Positions 9,277-18,901 of a stretch of DNA of 64,000 nt are shown piece by piece (the first letter of the stretch is position 1; every line of letters begins with the position of its first letter). The translations under genes and the position numbers were made by a program. The DNA lies in contig NZ_QRGD01000001.1 in the NCBI RefSeq assembly GCF_003449015.1, forward strand, positions 822,638-886,637, given 5' to 3'. The DNA comes from Aureibaculum luteum (GTDB taxonomy: Bacteria > Bacteroidota > Bacteroidia > Flavobacteriales > Flavobacteriaceae). The notes beneath the pieces were generated by a model, which was not told the DNA's origin, made no database searches, and saw nothing but the letters and a program-made list of their open reading frames with translations.

Positions 9277-10968
9277 ATGCAAAAAGTTCTACTTTCACTA
9301 TTATTATGTATATCAGCACTTGTATCAGCACAGGTTACCAATGAAGGCGAACCTGTTAGCTGGAGTTTGACGAATACAAAAACAGCTTCTAAATCGATAA
9401 TGCTACCAAAATTAGATCTAAATCAACTTAGAACTGAAGACCTTAAGAGCGATAAAATAAAAACAAAACCATACAGAATCGGCGTTTCTAATGAAGTTAA
9501 TTATGGATTAAAAAGTGGGGGTATTTGGACAGATTTACCGAACGGAGACCGTATTTGGCAAATTTCATTTGCTTCACCTGAAGCATTGCATTTAAGTGTT
9601 AATTTTAATAGTTTTTATTTACCAGAAGGCAGTACTATTTATTTATATAACAAAGAGAGGTCAGACCTAATTGGTGCCATAACTTCTAGTGCAAATAATA
9701 ATAAAAATGAACTGGGTACTTGGTTTGTAAAAGGAGATCATATATTCGTAGAATATTACGAACCTGAAGAAGTAAAAGGGCAAGGCAAATTAAATATTGG
9801 CTCAGTAATACATGGTTATAGGTTGGCTGACGAGGTTCAAACTGGTTATGAAAATAAATCAATCTTAAAAATTAACAGTTCTGGAGACTGTAATCTTGAC
9901 GTTAATTGTACTATTGGATCAGATTTTGAAGCTTATAAAGACGAATTAAAAAAATCAGTTGCGTTTTTAAATATGGGCGATGGCTATATTTGCTCAGGTA
10001 GTTTAATAAACAATGCGGCTTTAGATAAAAAACCTTACTTTTTGTCGGCGGAACATTGTTTAGAAAGAGAGACTGATGAGACCGCAGCAAATCCTGCACT
10101 ATTTTCAATGCGTTTTAATTGGATAAGCCCTAATCCTGTTTGTGCAGCTATTACCAATAGCACAGAAACTACAGATGAGTTCACTATGATGGGCTCAACA
10201 TTACGTGCACAATATGCTGATTCTGACATGCTTTTATTAGAATTAAATAATCCTATTCCAACAGATTGGGATGTTACTTTTGCAGGATGGGATAGAACCG
10301 ACATTAATCCTACTTTTGAAGTTGGCATTCATCATCCTGAAGGTGATATTATGAAAATATCTAGAGATGATACCGGTGCTGTAAAAGCAACTTCTGATGG
10401 TAAAGATCTATGGTTAATTGGTGGCTTAAATGATGGGATTGGTTCTGGCGATGGCTGGGAGCTAGGGGTAACCGAAGGTGGCTCGTCGGGTTCTCCACTA
10501 TTTAATCAAAACGGACATATTATCGGACAATTATATGGCGGTAATGCAGTTTGCACGGGTACTTCCGATAACGATGATTTTGATTTATATGGACGCTTAG
10601 CTATTTCATGGAATGGCGGTTCTACGGCAGCAACACGATTAAAAGATTGGCTAGACCCTCAATCAAATAATGCAACTACCCTAAACAGTTTTTCAAATAC
10701 ATTAGCAGTAATAGATGATGATTTTAGTAATAATATTACATTATACCCAAATCCGTCAAGCGGAATTTTCAAAGTAAAGATTCACGAATTAACAGGTAAC
10801 CTAACTTATGAAGTTTATAATTTATTAGGTCAAACTTTGGTTATGAATACACCTATTACAAATAATACTATAAACTTGAATAACTTTTCTAATAATATCT
10901 ATTTTATCAGAATAACAGAAACAGAAACCAATAATACCTTAGTTAAAAAGGTTGTTTTAAGTAAATAA
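9277..10968 (+). CDS. Secreted trypsin-like serine endopeptidase with T9SS C-terminal sorting domain
   Basis: A secreted protease of the chymotrypsin fold (S1 lysyl-endopeptidase-like), expected outside the cell or on its surface. The start is ATG 9277 because 9238 lies inside the queA terminator and 9277 gives a clean signal peptide (MQKVLLSLLLCISALVSAQ). The catalytic triad is visible: His260 in SAEHC, Asp in DSDMLLLEL (about 318) and Ser404 in GGSSGSP. Cysteine pairs flank the His loop. The last 80 residues form a type A sorting domain, opening with LYPNPSSG and ending VKKVVLSK. Its stop overlaps the rlmN start by one base (TAATG), so the two may be co-translated. Cleavage specificity is not certain. 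Confidence 0.88.
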   Translation: MQKVLLSLLLCISALVSAQVTNEGEPVSWSLTNTKTASKSIMLPKLDLNQLRTEDLKSDKIKTKPYRIGVSNEVNYGLKSGGIWTDLPNGDRIWQISFASPEALHLSVNFNSFYLPEGSTIYLYNKERSDLIGAITSSANNNKNELGTWFVKGDHIFVEYYEPEEVKGQGKLNIGSVIHGYRLADEVQTGYENKSILKINSSGDCNLDVNCTIGSDFEAYKDELKKSVAFLNMGDGYICSGSLINNAALDKKPYFLSAEHCLERETDETAANPALFSMRFNWISPNPVCAAITNSTETTDEFTMMGSTLRAQYADSDMLLLELNNPIPTDWDVTFAGWDRTDINPTFEVGIHHPEGDIMKISRDDTGAVKATSDGKDLWLIGGLNDGIGSGDGWELGVTEGGSSGSPLFNQNGHIIGQLYGGNAVCTGTSDNDDFDLYGRLAISWNGGSTAATRLKDWLDPQSNNATTLNSFSNTLAVIDDDFSNNITLYPNPSSGIFKVKIHELTGNLTYEVYNLLGQTLVMNTPITNNTINLNNFSNNIYFIRITETETNNTLVKKVVLSK

Positions 10969-12005
10969 TGAAGAAAAAACAAGACATAAGAGCCTTAACC
11001 AAAGAACAACTTAGAGACTTCTTTGCCGAAAATAACGACAAAGCTTTTCGTGGTAATCAGGTATACGAATGGTTATGGCATAAAGCATCGCACTCTTTTG
11101 ATGACATGACGAATTTATCAAAAGAAACAAGAACAATGTTACAGGATAATTTTGTTATCAATCATATTGAAGTTGATCAGATGCAACGATCTAACGATGG
11201 CACAATAAAAAACGCTATAAAGTTGCATGATAATATGATTGTAGAATCTGTTTTAATTCCTACCGACACCAGAACCACAGCTTGTGTTTCTAGTCAAGTA
11301 GGTTGCAGTTTAGATTGTAATTTTTGTGCTACAGCTCGCTTAAAACGTATGCGGAATCTAAATCCTGATGAAATTTACGATCAAGTGGTTGCTATTGATA
11401 AACAAAGTAGATTATACCACAAACATAAATTATCAAACATTGTATTTATGGGTATGGGTGAACCCCTTTTAAACTATAAAAATGTATTAGCTTCAATAGA
11501 AAAAATAACATCTGATGAAGGCTTAGGCATGTCACCAAAACGCATTACCCTATCCACTGTTGGAATACCAAAAATGATAAAAAAATTGGCAGATGATGAA
11601 GTGAAATTTAATTTGGCAGTTTCCTTACATTCTGCTATAGATGAGATTCGCTCTAAAATGATGCCCATTAACGAAAAAAGTAACTTAGCCGAATTATTAG
11701 AATCACTTCAATACTGGTATGCTAAAACCAATCAGAAAATTACCTTTGAATATGTAATTTGGAAAGGAATAAATGACACCCAAAACGATGTCAACGCCTT
11801 AGTAGATTACTGTAAGAAAGTACCTTCTAAAGTAAATTTAATAGAATATAACGCCATTGACGATGGTGAGTTTCAACAAGCCTCTGTTGCTGCTACCGAC
11901 ATGTATGTTAGAACTTTAGAAGCTAACCGAATTGTGGTTAACGTACGTCGAAGTCGTGGTAAAGATATTGATGCTGCCTGTGGGCAACTCGCCAATAAAA
12001 GCTAA
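10968..12005 (+). CDS. rlmN: 23S rRNA (adenine-C2)/tRNA methyltransferase RlmN
   Basis: A radical SAM enzyme that methylates C2 of A2503 in 23S rRNA, and A37 of some tRNAs. The 345-residue protein has the cluster motif CxxxCxxC at Cys113, Cys117 and Cys120, and the methyl-carrying cysteine near the end (Cys338, in ACGQL). GMGEPLLN, the SAM-binding GGEP-type motif, is at about 162. An N-terminal helical accessory domain is present. It follows the secreted protease with a TAATG overlap, a functionally unrelated partner. A strong bidirectional hairpin follows. Confidence 0.96.
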   Translation: MKKKQDIRALTKEQLRDFFAENNDKAFRGNQVYEWLWHKASHSFDDMTNLSKETRTMLQDNFVINHIEVDQMQRSNDGTIKNAIKLHDNMIVESVLIPTDTRTTACVSSQVGCSLDCNFCATARLKRMRNLNPDEIYDQVVAIDKQSRLYHKHKLSNIVFMGMGEPLLNYKNVLASIEKITSDEGLGMSPKRITLSTVGIPKMIKKLADDEVKFNLAVSLHSAIDEIRSKMMPINEKSNLAELLESLQYWYAKTNQKITFEYVIWKGINDTQNDVNALVDYCKKVPSKVNLIEYNAIDDGEFQQASVAATDMYVRTLEANRIVVNVRRSRGKDIDAACGQLANKS

Positions 12006-12007
12006 AA

Positions 12008-12038
12008 AAAGCCTTAAATTTTTAAATTTAAGGCTTTT
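12008..12038. terminator. Bidirectional terminator between rlmN and the thiamin receptor gene
   Basis: AAGCCTTAAATTT and its complement form a stem of about 13 bp with A-run and T-run on opposite sides, so it can end rlmN (+) and the converging receptor gene (-). Confidence 0.8.
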
Positions 12039-12056
12039 ATATACTTATTTATTATC

Positions 12057-14204
12057 CTAAAATAACAACGATACTCCAACCAAAAAATTGGTAGTTGCTT
12101 GGGGATAATAACCTTGAATTTCTTTTGAAGACCCTGGTGTGCTCCAGAAATCTAAATAGGTATATCCATTAGATTCGTACTTTTCATTAAAAACATTATT
12201 AACCAATCCAGATAAAACTATAGATTTAAAAATCTTTTTTGGTTTGATTTCATAAGTAATATTAAAATCGTTTACAAAATAACTGTCTAATTTTGAAGCT
12301 TCCGTATCCGTATTACTTAGATACTGCTCCCCGACATACTTCGTTAAAAAGATAAAATTTAAATTTTCTATGGGTTCATAATTAAGCATATTACTAACCA
12401 CTGTATTTGGCGAAAATGAAATATTCGTTGAGCCTATATTATTTACAATACCATCTCTTTCTAGCATAAAATCTTTAATTTTATTCGTACTAAAAGCAAC
12501 AGTTGGTATCACAGAAAATTTATTGGTTACTTTAATATTAGCATCAATCTCTAGTCCTGCTCTAAAACTATTTGGTACGTTAGCTCTTTTATAATCTCCA
12601 ACATCATCGATATCTCCTGTAAGAACTAATTGATTTTTATAATCCATATAGTAAGCATTGATATTTATGTTTGCCTTTTCTGAAGCATATCTCCAACCTA
12701 ATTCAAAGTCACTTAATCTTTCTGATTCCGGTTTAGTCTCCGCTTTAAAATCATCTCTATTCGGTTCTCTATTGGCTACTGCGAAAGATCCATAAATACT
12801 ACTGTTATCATTTATCAAGTATGTTAAACCCATTTTAGGATTAAAAAATGAAAAATTTTCATCAACAAGTAAAGGAACTTGATCGGATGTAACTCCTGTT
12901 GTTTTATAATCTACTAATCTTAGTTGAAGGTCTCCATAAGCTTGTAGCTTTTCACTAATTTTAAAAGTTGCTTTAGAGAAAAAAGACACATCTTCCTTTT
13001 TACCATTTCCATCATAATAATGATCTCCAAGGGAAGTTCCTCCAGAATTTTGAGCCCAGATAACTTCACCATAGTGATCAGAATCATAACTACTATAAGA
13101 ACCTCCAAAAATTAAATTTAACGAGTCATCTTTATAATCAACATTTAAATTAGCAACATAAAAATCTGGTGTTAACCACCTTCTTCGTATTAAATCTGTT
13201 GAATTGATAGTTTCACCTCCTAATTCAATTGGTGTGAAATTATAATCTTCAAAATCTTCGCCATCCTTAAACTGCTCAAAATAACCTCTTCCTTTGGTAT
13301 AATTCAATCCTAAATTTGTTGACCATCGATTAGAATACCTTTGATTCCAATGCAATTGATAATGGTCTTGTTTAAAATTATCTACTTCATTATCATATGT
13401 ATAATAATTAAAAGTTCTATCGGTTTTTAATGTTTCCGAATCTACACCATACCAAGATTGGTAAGTCACTTCATTACCCCCAAAAGCTAAGGCTTTTATT
13501 AGTGTATTATCATCTTTGTAGGCTGCCTGTAAAAAATAAGATTTCAAATTAGACGAGGCTCTATCTACATATCCATCAGAAGTAATTTTTGAGAGTCTAC
13601 CAGCTATTTCAATATGGTTATTTAACAACCCAGTGCTAAACTTCACACTATTCTTATAGGTATTAAAACTTCCAAGAGAAGATGATATTTGCCCATAAGC
13701 ATTATCTGCAACAGCGTCAGTCAACAAATTTAAACTAGCACCAAATGCACCAGACCCATTTACTGAGGTACCTACACCACGTTGTAATTGCAAATTTTCT
13801 ACAGAAGAAGCAATATCTGGCATATTTACCCAAAAAGTTCCCTGAGATTCAGCGTCATTATAAGGAATACCGTTAATGGTTACATTTACTCTAGTACCAT
13901 CACTACCCCTTACGCGTATACCAGTATATCCAACTCCAGCTCCAGCATCTGATGTAGTAACCACTGAAGGCAAATAGTTCATTAAAATGGGAATGTCTTG
14001 CCCTAAATTCCGTTTACTTAACTCTACTTTATCAATGTTGGAATGGGTAATAGGCGAAGTGGCGTTTACACGCACAGCTTTAACAATAACTTCGTCTAGT
14101 TTTTCTACTCTGACAGAATCTTTTTGTTTTTCTTGTGAAAATAATTGTGTGGATAGCAGGAGTCCCGCTATAGATAATGGTAATTTAAAATAATGAAATT
14201 TCAT
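12057..14204 (-). CDS. TonB-dependent receptor under TPP riboswitch control, probable thiamin receptor
   Basis: An outer membrane active transporter. The 715-residue protein has a signal peptide (to about 23, LFSQ), a TonB-box-like start (DEVIVKAVRV, about 36-45), a plug domain with IRVRGSDGTRVNVTINGIP (about 95) and a 22-strand-type barrel ending VSLLF. No carboxypeptidase-like N-terminal domain is present. The substrate call comes from the leader: a TPP riboswitch lies 115 nt upstream (14320-14398) on the same strand. TPP-controlled TonB receptors in Bacteroidota are established as thiamin-linked by comparative genomics. Thiamin rather than a precursor such as HMP is my inference. The possible inner membrane partner is the PnuC-like gene at 58834-59547. 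Confidence 0.85.
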   Translation of the reverse strand: MKFHYFKLPLSIAGLLLSTQLFSQEKQKDSVRVEKLDEVIVKAVRVNATSPITHSNIDKVELSKRNLGQDIPILMNYLPSVVTTSDAGAGVGYTGIRVRGSDGTRVNVTINGIPYNDAESQGTFWVNMPDIASSVENLQLQRGVGTSVNGSGAFGASLNLLTDAVADNAYGQISSSLGSFNTYKNSVKFSTGLLNNHIEIAGRLSKITSDGYVDRASSNLKSYFLQAAYKDDNTLIKALAFGGNEVTYQSWYGVDSETLKTDRTFNYYTYDNEVDNFKQDHYQLHWNQRYSNRWSTNLGLNYTKGRGYFEQFKDGEDFEDYNFTPIELGGETINSTDLIRRRWLTPDFYVANLNVDYKDDSLNLIFGGSYSSYDSDHYGEVIWAQNSGGTSLGDHYYDGNGKKEDVSFFSKATFKISEKLQAYGDLQLRLVDYKTTGVTSDQVPLLVDENFSFFNPKMGLTYLINDNSSIYGSFAVANREPNRDDFKAETKPESERLSDFELGWRYASEKANININAYYMDYKNQLVLTGDIDDVGDYKRANVPNSFRAGLEIDANIKVTNKFSVIPTVAFSTNKIKDFMLERDGIVNNIGSTNISFSPNTVVSNMLNYEPIENLNFIFLTKYVGEQYLSNTDTEASKLDSYFVNDFNITYEIKPKKIFKSIVLSGLVNNVFNEKYESNGYTYLDFWSTPGSSKEIQGYYPQATTNFLVGVSLLF

Positions 14205-14255
14205 CCGATATAAAATTATCGAATAAAAAGAGGTAATTATTCTTTGTTTAAAAAA

Positions 14256-14291
14256 TTGAACTTACTGAAGCCATAACTTCATATGAACAAT
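14256..14291 (-). terminator. Possible riboswitch expression platform (hairpin plus T-run)
   Basis: Downstream of the TPP aptamer, the minus strand has a hairpin (TGAAG/CTTCA core, outer ATTG/CAAT) followed by six T residues (14255-14250). This would act as a ligand-controlled terminator before the receptor start. The stem is interrupted, so the folding is tentative. Confidence 0.35.
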
Positions 14292-14319
14292 AAAAAGTAC
14301 AAATGACTTTTAATTGTCA

Positions 14320-14398
14320 ACTTCCCTAAACAGCATTATCTGTTCTAGGTTCAATGGGTATAATCTCAGCCGATATTAGGCACCCCTTTATTGAGACG
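14320..14398 (-). ncRNA. TPP (THI element) riboswitch
   Basis: The minus strand shows the conserved blocks in order: GGGGTGCC, then GGCTGAGAT, ACCC, TTGAACCT, then a variable P3-side stem (ACAGATAATGCTGT), closing with TTAGGGAA. CTGAGA and TTGAACCT are the diagnostic pyrimidine-binding core bases. Binding of thiamin pyrophosphate is expected to lower expression of the receptor that follows. Confidence 0.9.
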
Positions 14399-14637
14399 AT
14401 GCAAATGTAAAGTAGAATTATCAATTACTAACAATCATTTATATTTATTTTTTAAAATAATTAATATAAATTGCTTAAAATGAAGAAATGTAAGTTCAAT
14501 AATATTTATATTGAAAATATAATAAATAGATAATGATTATCTTAAAAAATATAACTATCGATAAAAAGAGCATCCATACACCAAACATTTATTAACAACA
14601 CTTTATAAACAGTTGAAAAGTTAATGTTTTCTTAAAG

Positions 14638-14666
14638 TTGCAATTGTTTTAAAAACATTATTTTTG
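14638..14666 (+). promoter_or_regulatory. Promoter of the 927-residue TonB receptor gene
   Basis: TTG at 14638-14640, an 18-nt spacer and TATTTTTG at 14659-14666. The predicted leader is about 28 nt to the ATG at 14702. Confidence 0.65.
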
Positions 14667-14701
14667 CACGGTAAAATTTAAAACTAATTCAATTTACGCA
14701 C

Positions 14702-17485
14702 ATGAAAAAAATTACTCAATTATGTTTGATGTTATTGTTTTTTGTAATGTCATCAGCAATTTATGCACAAACCATTACAGGTACTGTTCAAGATGAATCA
14801 GGGCCTTTACCTGGAGCCAATATTTTGGAAAAAGGAACTACTAATGGTACTACAACAGATTTTGACGGAAAATTTTCGTTAAATGTTAAAGGAGGTTCAG
14901 GATCAATTGTACTTTCTTTTGTTGGTTTCTCAAATAAAACAGTAAAATTTATTGTTGCATCAGGTGAAACTAAAGATTTAGGAACAATTACATTAGCTTC
15001 AGACAATGCATTAGAAGAAGTAATACTTGTAGGGGTTGCTGATATTGCTAAAGAAAGACAAACGCCTGTTGCGGTTTCTACAATCAGAGCATTGGAGATT
15101 CAAGAATCTTTAGGAACCAAAGAATTTCCAGAAATATTAAGTTCAACACCTTCAGTTTATGCTACAAAACAAGGTGGAGGTTATGGAGATTCAAGAATCA
15201 ACATTCGTGGTTTTGATCAACGAAATACAGCAGTTATGGTTAATGGTATGCCAGTTAACGATATGGAAAATGGTTGGGTATATTGGTCTAACTGGGCTGG
15301 TTTATCAGACGTTACTTCTGCAATGCAAGTTCAACGAGGTTTAGGTTCATCAAAATTGGCTATTTCGTCAGTTGGTGGTACAATAAACATTTTAACAAGA
15401 GCTTCAGACAAATCAGCAGGAGGTTCTGTAACGGGATCATTTGGTCATGACAACTCAATAAACACCATGGTATCTTACAACACTGGAAGATTAGATAGTG
15501 GATTGTCTGTTTCGGCTTTAGTAGGAAGAAAAACAGGTGATGGTTATGTTGATGGAACTGAATATGAAGGATACAATTACTATTTAGCATTAGGTTACAA
15601 ACCTAATGAGAATAATGACTTTCAGTTAACTATTACTGGAGCTCCTCAACAGCACTTTCAAAGAAGTTATGCAGAACCATTAAGTGTTTATCAAAAATAC
15701 GGAAAATATGGTGAGCCAAATATAAAATACAATAGTGGATGGGGTTACAGAAACGGAGAAACTGAAACTTTCGCAGGTAATTTCTATCATAAACCTGTAG
15801 TTTCTTTAAACTGGGATTTAAAATTATCAGAAGCTTCTAAAATTTCTACTGTATTATATGCTAGTTTAGCACGTGGTGGTTCTATTGGGGCTATAGGTAG
15901 AATAAACGGAAATGCCTCTTACGCAGACAGAATAGATGATGCAAATGGTCAAATTAGATTTGATGATATTATTGCTTGGAACTCTGGTCAAGATGTACCT
16001 GATTTTGCAAATGCAGCTTATGGAGACCCAATTAGTCGTACTCCTATTGATGGTGCATTTACAAACACTGGAGATAACGGACACCCTTCTAGTGTAGGAG
16101 GTGAAGGAAAATATGGAAGTGATAATGGTATCTCTCAAAGATCATCAATGAACTCTCATAACTGGTTCGGAGTTATATCTAATTACAATACTAAATTAAA
16201 TGAAAATTTAACATTGGATTTTGGTGTTGATCTTAGAACATATAAAGGAATTCATTACAGAAGATTAGTAGATAATTTAGGGTCAGCTGGTTATGTAGAT
16301 TATGATAACGCAAATTTCCCTAATGGTGTAGCAATTACTGAAACATATGCTCCAACAATTGCCAATTTATGGAATGTTTTCGCAAATCCAGAAGATGAAC
16401 AACAAATAGATTACTATAATGATGGTAAAGTAAATTGGGGAGGTGTATTTAGTCAATTAGAATATACCAATGGTACTATTTCTGCATTTGTTCAGGCTGC
16501 TGTTTCAAGTCAATCATTTAAAAGAATTGATTATTTTACATATACAGATGACGATCCTGCACAAGAATCTGACTGGGAAACAATCTTAGGTGGAAATATA
16601 AAAGGTGGTATCAACTGGAATATTAATGAGCAACATAATATCTTTGCTAATGCGGGCTATTATTCGAAACAACCGAACTTTGATGCTATTTTTCCTGATT
16701 ATAATAATGATGTAAACGAAGATTACGAAAATGAACAAGTTATTGGTCTTGAAGTTGGATACGGTTTCCGTTCAGAAAATTATTCTTTAAATCTAAATTT
16801 ATACAGAACATCATGGGCTGATAGATTTGAATCAACTTCTGAAAATTTTGATGTAAACAATACCCCAAATGATGATAGAGATGATGTAAGAGGTAATGCA
16901 AATATCAATGGTGTTGAACAAGTACACATGGGTATTGAATTAGAAGCTAAAGCTAGATTTGGTAAATTAGATATTCAAGTAATGACTTCAATAGGTGACT
17001 GGCAGTATAATGGTACAGCTTCAGGTAAAGCTTATGATGAGGATCAAAATTACTTAGGTGACGTTGATTTGTATTTAGATGGTGTTAAAGTTGGAGATGC
17101 TGCTCAATTTACTGCTAGATTAGGCTTAAGATATGAAATCATAGAGGGTTTAAAATTTGATATATCTCAATCATATAACGATAAATTATATGCAGATTTT
17201 AGTGCTACCGATTTTGCTAGTGAAGGAAACAGTGCTTTGAAATTACCAAGCTATTCTTTAGTTGATGCTGGTATGTCTTACAACTGGAAATTCAATAATG
17301 ATAAAAATTCATTGAATTTCAGAGTAAATGTAAACAACTTAGGAGATAGAGTTTATATTTCTGAGTCTGACACCAATTATCAAGTACGTTCTGGAGATCC
17401 TACTTGGAAAGGTATTAGTACTGGAAACAGAGTTTATTTTGGATGGGGAAGAACTTGGAATGCTTCTGTAAGGTTCAATTTCTAA
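14702..17485 (+). CDS. TonB-dependent receptor with carboxypeptidase-like N-terminal domain
   Basis: An outer membrane transporter of 927 residues. Order: signal peptide (to about 23, IYAQ); carboxypeptidase-D-like regulatory beta domain (about 24-105, with ITGTVQDESGPLPGANI); TonB-box-like segment; plug (about 125-225, INIRGFDQRNTAVMVNGMPVND); large barrel ending SVRFNF. This layout is typical of Bacteroidota receptors for large or organic substrates. No SusD partner follows, so it is not a classic polysaccharide locus. The substrate cannot be told from sequence. It is transcribed away from the thiamin receptor, has its own promoter, and is closed by a strong terminator. Confidence 0.9.
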   Translation: MKKITQLCLMLLFFVMSSAIYAQTITGTVQDESGPLPGANILEKGTTNGTTTDFDGKFSLNVKGGSGSIVLSFVGFSNKTVKFIVASGETKDLGTITLASDNALEEVILVGVADIAKERQTPVAVSTIRALEIQESLGTKEFPEILSSTPSVYATKQGGGYGDSRINIRGFDQRNTAVMVNGMPVNDMENGWVYWSNWAGLSDVTSAMQVQRGLGSSKLAISSVGGTINILTRASDKSAGGSVTGSFGHDNSINTMVSYNTGRLDSGLSVSALVGRKTGDGYVDGTEYEGYNYYLALGYKPNENNDFQLTITGAPQQHFQRSYAEPLSVYQKYGKYGEPNIKYNSGWGYRNGETETFAGNFYHKPVVSLNWDLKLSEASKISTVLYASLARGGSIGAIGRINGNASYADRIDDANGQIRFDDIIAWNSGQDVPDFANAAYGDPISRTPIDGAFTNTGDNGHPSSVGGEGKYGSDNGISQRSSMNSHNWFGVISNYNTKLNENLTLDFGVDLRTYKGIHYRRLVDNLGSAGYVDYDNANFPNGVAITETYAPTIANLWNVFANPEDEQQIDYYNDGKVNWGGVFSQLEYTNGTISAFVQAAVSSQSFKRIDYFTYTDDDPAQESDWETILGGNIKGGINWNINEQHNIFANAGYYSKQPNFDAIFPDYNNDVNEDYENEQVIGLEVGYGFRSENYSLNLNLYRTSWADRFESTSENFDVNNTPNDDRDDVRGNANINGVEQVHMGIELEAKARFGKLDIQVMTSIGDWQYNGTASGKAYDEDQNYLGDVDLYLDGVKVGDAAQFTARLGLRYEIIEGLKFDISQSYNDKLYADFSATDFASEGNSALKLPSYSLVDAGMSYNWKFNNDKNSLNFRVNVNNLGDRVYISESDTNYQVRSGDPTWKGISTGNRVYFGWGRTWNASVRFNF

Positions 17486-17514
17486 TTCGACCTTCTTCAA
17501 AAATCATAAAATTG

Positions 17515-17542
17515 AAAAACCCTGCATTTTGCAGGGTTTTTT
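17515..17542 (+). terminator. Rho-independent terminator of the TonB receptor gene
   Basis: ACCCTGC and GCAGGGT form a GC-rich stem with an ATTTT-type loop, followed by six T residues. Confidence 0.9.
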
Positions 17543-17557
17543 ATGCTTAATATTTAT

Positions 17558-17565
17558 TACTTTTG
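17558..17565 (+). promoter_or_regulatory. Promoter -7 box of the small membrane protein gene
   Basis: TACTTTTG matches TAnnTTTG and lies 23 nt before the ATG at 17589. No -33 TTG is visible because the terminator stem occupies that site. Confidence 0.4.
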
Positions 17566-17588
17566 TTTAAAATCAAATACCAAACGAC

Positions 17589-18026
17589 ATGATGAAAATG
17601 ACACATTCCTATTGGGCTTATTTAGTACTAGCCTTATTAATAATAGCAACCATAAATGCTATCATAGGTTTCACCCAAAACAAGGAGTTTAAAGACAAAG
17701 ATTTACGTATTTCTTTGTTTACTTTAATAGTTACACATATTCAATTACTAATTGGCTTAGGATGGTATTTTATGTCTCCATCTTACAAAGCTATAAAAGA
17801 AGTTGGCATGAGTGAAGCAATGGGCAACCCTGGATTACGTTTATTAAGTGTAGAGCATCCTTTAATGATGATAATAGGTATTGTCTTTATCACAATAGGC
17901 TGGTCTAAACATAAAAAACAAGCTTCTGATAAAGGTAAGTTTAAAACAATCGCTATTTTTTACGGATTGGGATTACTATTTATATTGAGTAGAATTCCTT
18001 GGGGTCAGTGGTTCTCGCAGATATAA
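17589..18026 (+). CDS. Small four-helix integral membrane protein, cytochrome-b-like of unknown role
   Basis: The 145-residue protein has four predicted transmembrane segments (about 8-27, 42-62, 88-107 and 118-135). Two histidines sit at membrane edges (His50 in VTHIQ, His88 in VEHPL), plus His6; similar flavobacterial proteins are often labelled cytochrome b-like, but no firm haem motif is visible. Start at 17589 or the second ATG at 17592. It stands alone between a terminator and the converging omega-amidase gene. I cannot assign a function; a membrane electron-carrier role is only a possibility. Confidence 0.75.
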   Translation: MMKMTHSYWAYLVLALLIIATINAIIGFTQNKEFKDKDLRISLFTLIVTHIQLLIGLGWYFMSPSYKAIKEVGMSEAMGNPGLRLLSVEHPLMMIIGIVFITIGWSKHKKQASDKGKFKTIAIFYGLGLLFILSRIPWGQWFSQI

Positions 18027-18052
18027 GGTTTGAGAGAAAAATTATTTATTTT

Positions 18053-18832
18053 TTAATCAATTCTAAACGCATCCCTATCTTCTAAAAACTTGAATTTATC
18101 TCTAGTTCTAACGAGTTCTTTTTTTGAAAGTGTAATTACTTCTATGGTGTTTTCATAGGGTTGTATTTTAGAAATTTGCACTCCTAATGCGTCAAAAGCA
18201 ATGGAGTTACCTGTGTACTCATAGTTGTTATTATCAGTTCCAATTCTATTAACACCAACACAATAACTCATGTTTTCTATAGCTCGTGCTTTCAGCAAAG
18301 TATGCCATGCTTCAATTCTAGGTTTTGGCCAATTGGCAACATAAAACAACAAGTCATAATTTTCTGTATTTCTAGACCAAACAGGAAAGCGAAGATCGTA
18401 ACACACCATCGGACAAATCTTCCATCCTTTATAGTCTACTATTAATTTTTCAGAACCTGCAGTGTATAGTTTGTTCTCACCTGCCAACGTAAACGTATGC
18501 CTTTTGTCATATGTTTTTAGTTCTCCATTAGGATAAACAAATAACAACCGATTATAATATTTTTGGTTTTCTTCAATAACAATACTCCCTGAAATTGCGG
18601 CATTCTTTTTTTTAGCTAACTCTGTTAGCCATTCTATCGTTTTACCAGTCATGGTTTCCGATACCTTTTTTGGCTGCATTGTAAAGCCTGAAGTAAACAT
18701 TTCTGGCAGAATAATTAAATCTACCTCTTCAGAAATATTTCGAATTTGTCTCGTTAAATCTAGCCTGTTTTGCTCTCGGTTTTCCCAAGCCAAATCTGTT
18801 TGAACAATGGTAATCTTAAGCTCGTTAGTCAT
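18053..18832 (-). CDS. Omega-amidase/nitrilase-family carbon-nitrogen hydrolase (YafV-like)
   Basis: Members of this branch hydrolyse alpha-ketoglutaramate or alpha-ketosuccinamate, the toxic side products of glutamine or asparagine transamination. The 259-residue protein has the nitrilase Glu-Lys-Cys triad: Glu44 (ILPEMF), Lys110 (YDKRHTF) and Cys144 (PMVCYDLRFP). Two genes upstream on the same strand is a KAT/YbdL-type aminotransferase, which would make such keto-amides. This pairing, known in other bacteria, supports an omega-amidase in methionine or glutamine recycling. The link is inferred from neighbourhood; the catalytic assignment is clear. Confidence 0.9.
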   Translation of the reverse strand: MTNELKITIVQTDLAWENREQNRLDLTRQIRNISEEVDLIILPEMFTSGFTMQPKKVSETMTGKTIEWLTELAKKKNAAISGSIVIEENQKYYNRLLFVYPNGELKTYDKRHTFTLAGENKLYTAGSEKLIVDYKGWKICPMVCYDLRFPVWSRNTENYDLLFYVANWPKPRIEAWHTLLKARAIENMSYCVGVNRIGTDNNNYEYTGNSIAFDALGVQISKIQPYENTIEVITLSKKELVRTRDKFKFLEDRDAFRID

Positions 18833-18835
18833 AAG

Positions 18836-18878
18836 TTAAAAAATACACTGCGTAAAATTCACATGAAAATTACGCAGT
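18836..18878 (-). terminator. Terminator of the Lys/Glu-rich exported protein gene
   Basis: ACTGCGTAA and its exact complement (18847-18855 and 18870-18878) flank a 14-nt loop; on the minus strand TATTTTTTAA follows. It separates the coiled-coil protein gene from the omega-amidase gene. Confidence 0.7.
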
Positions 18879-18901
18879 AATTTATTTATAATTTAAGAGA
18901 T

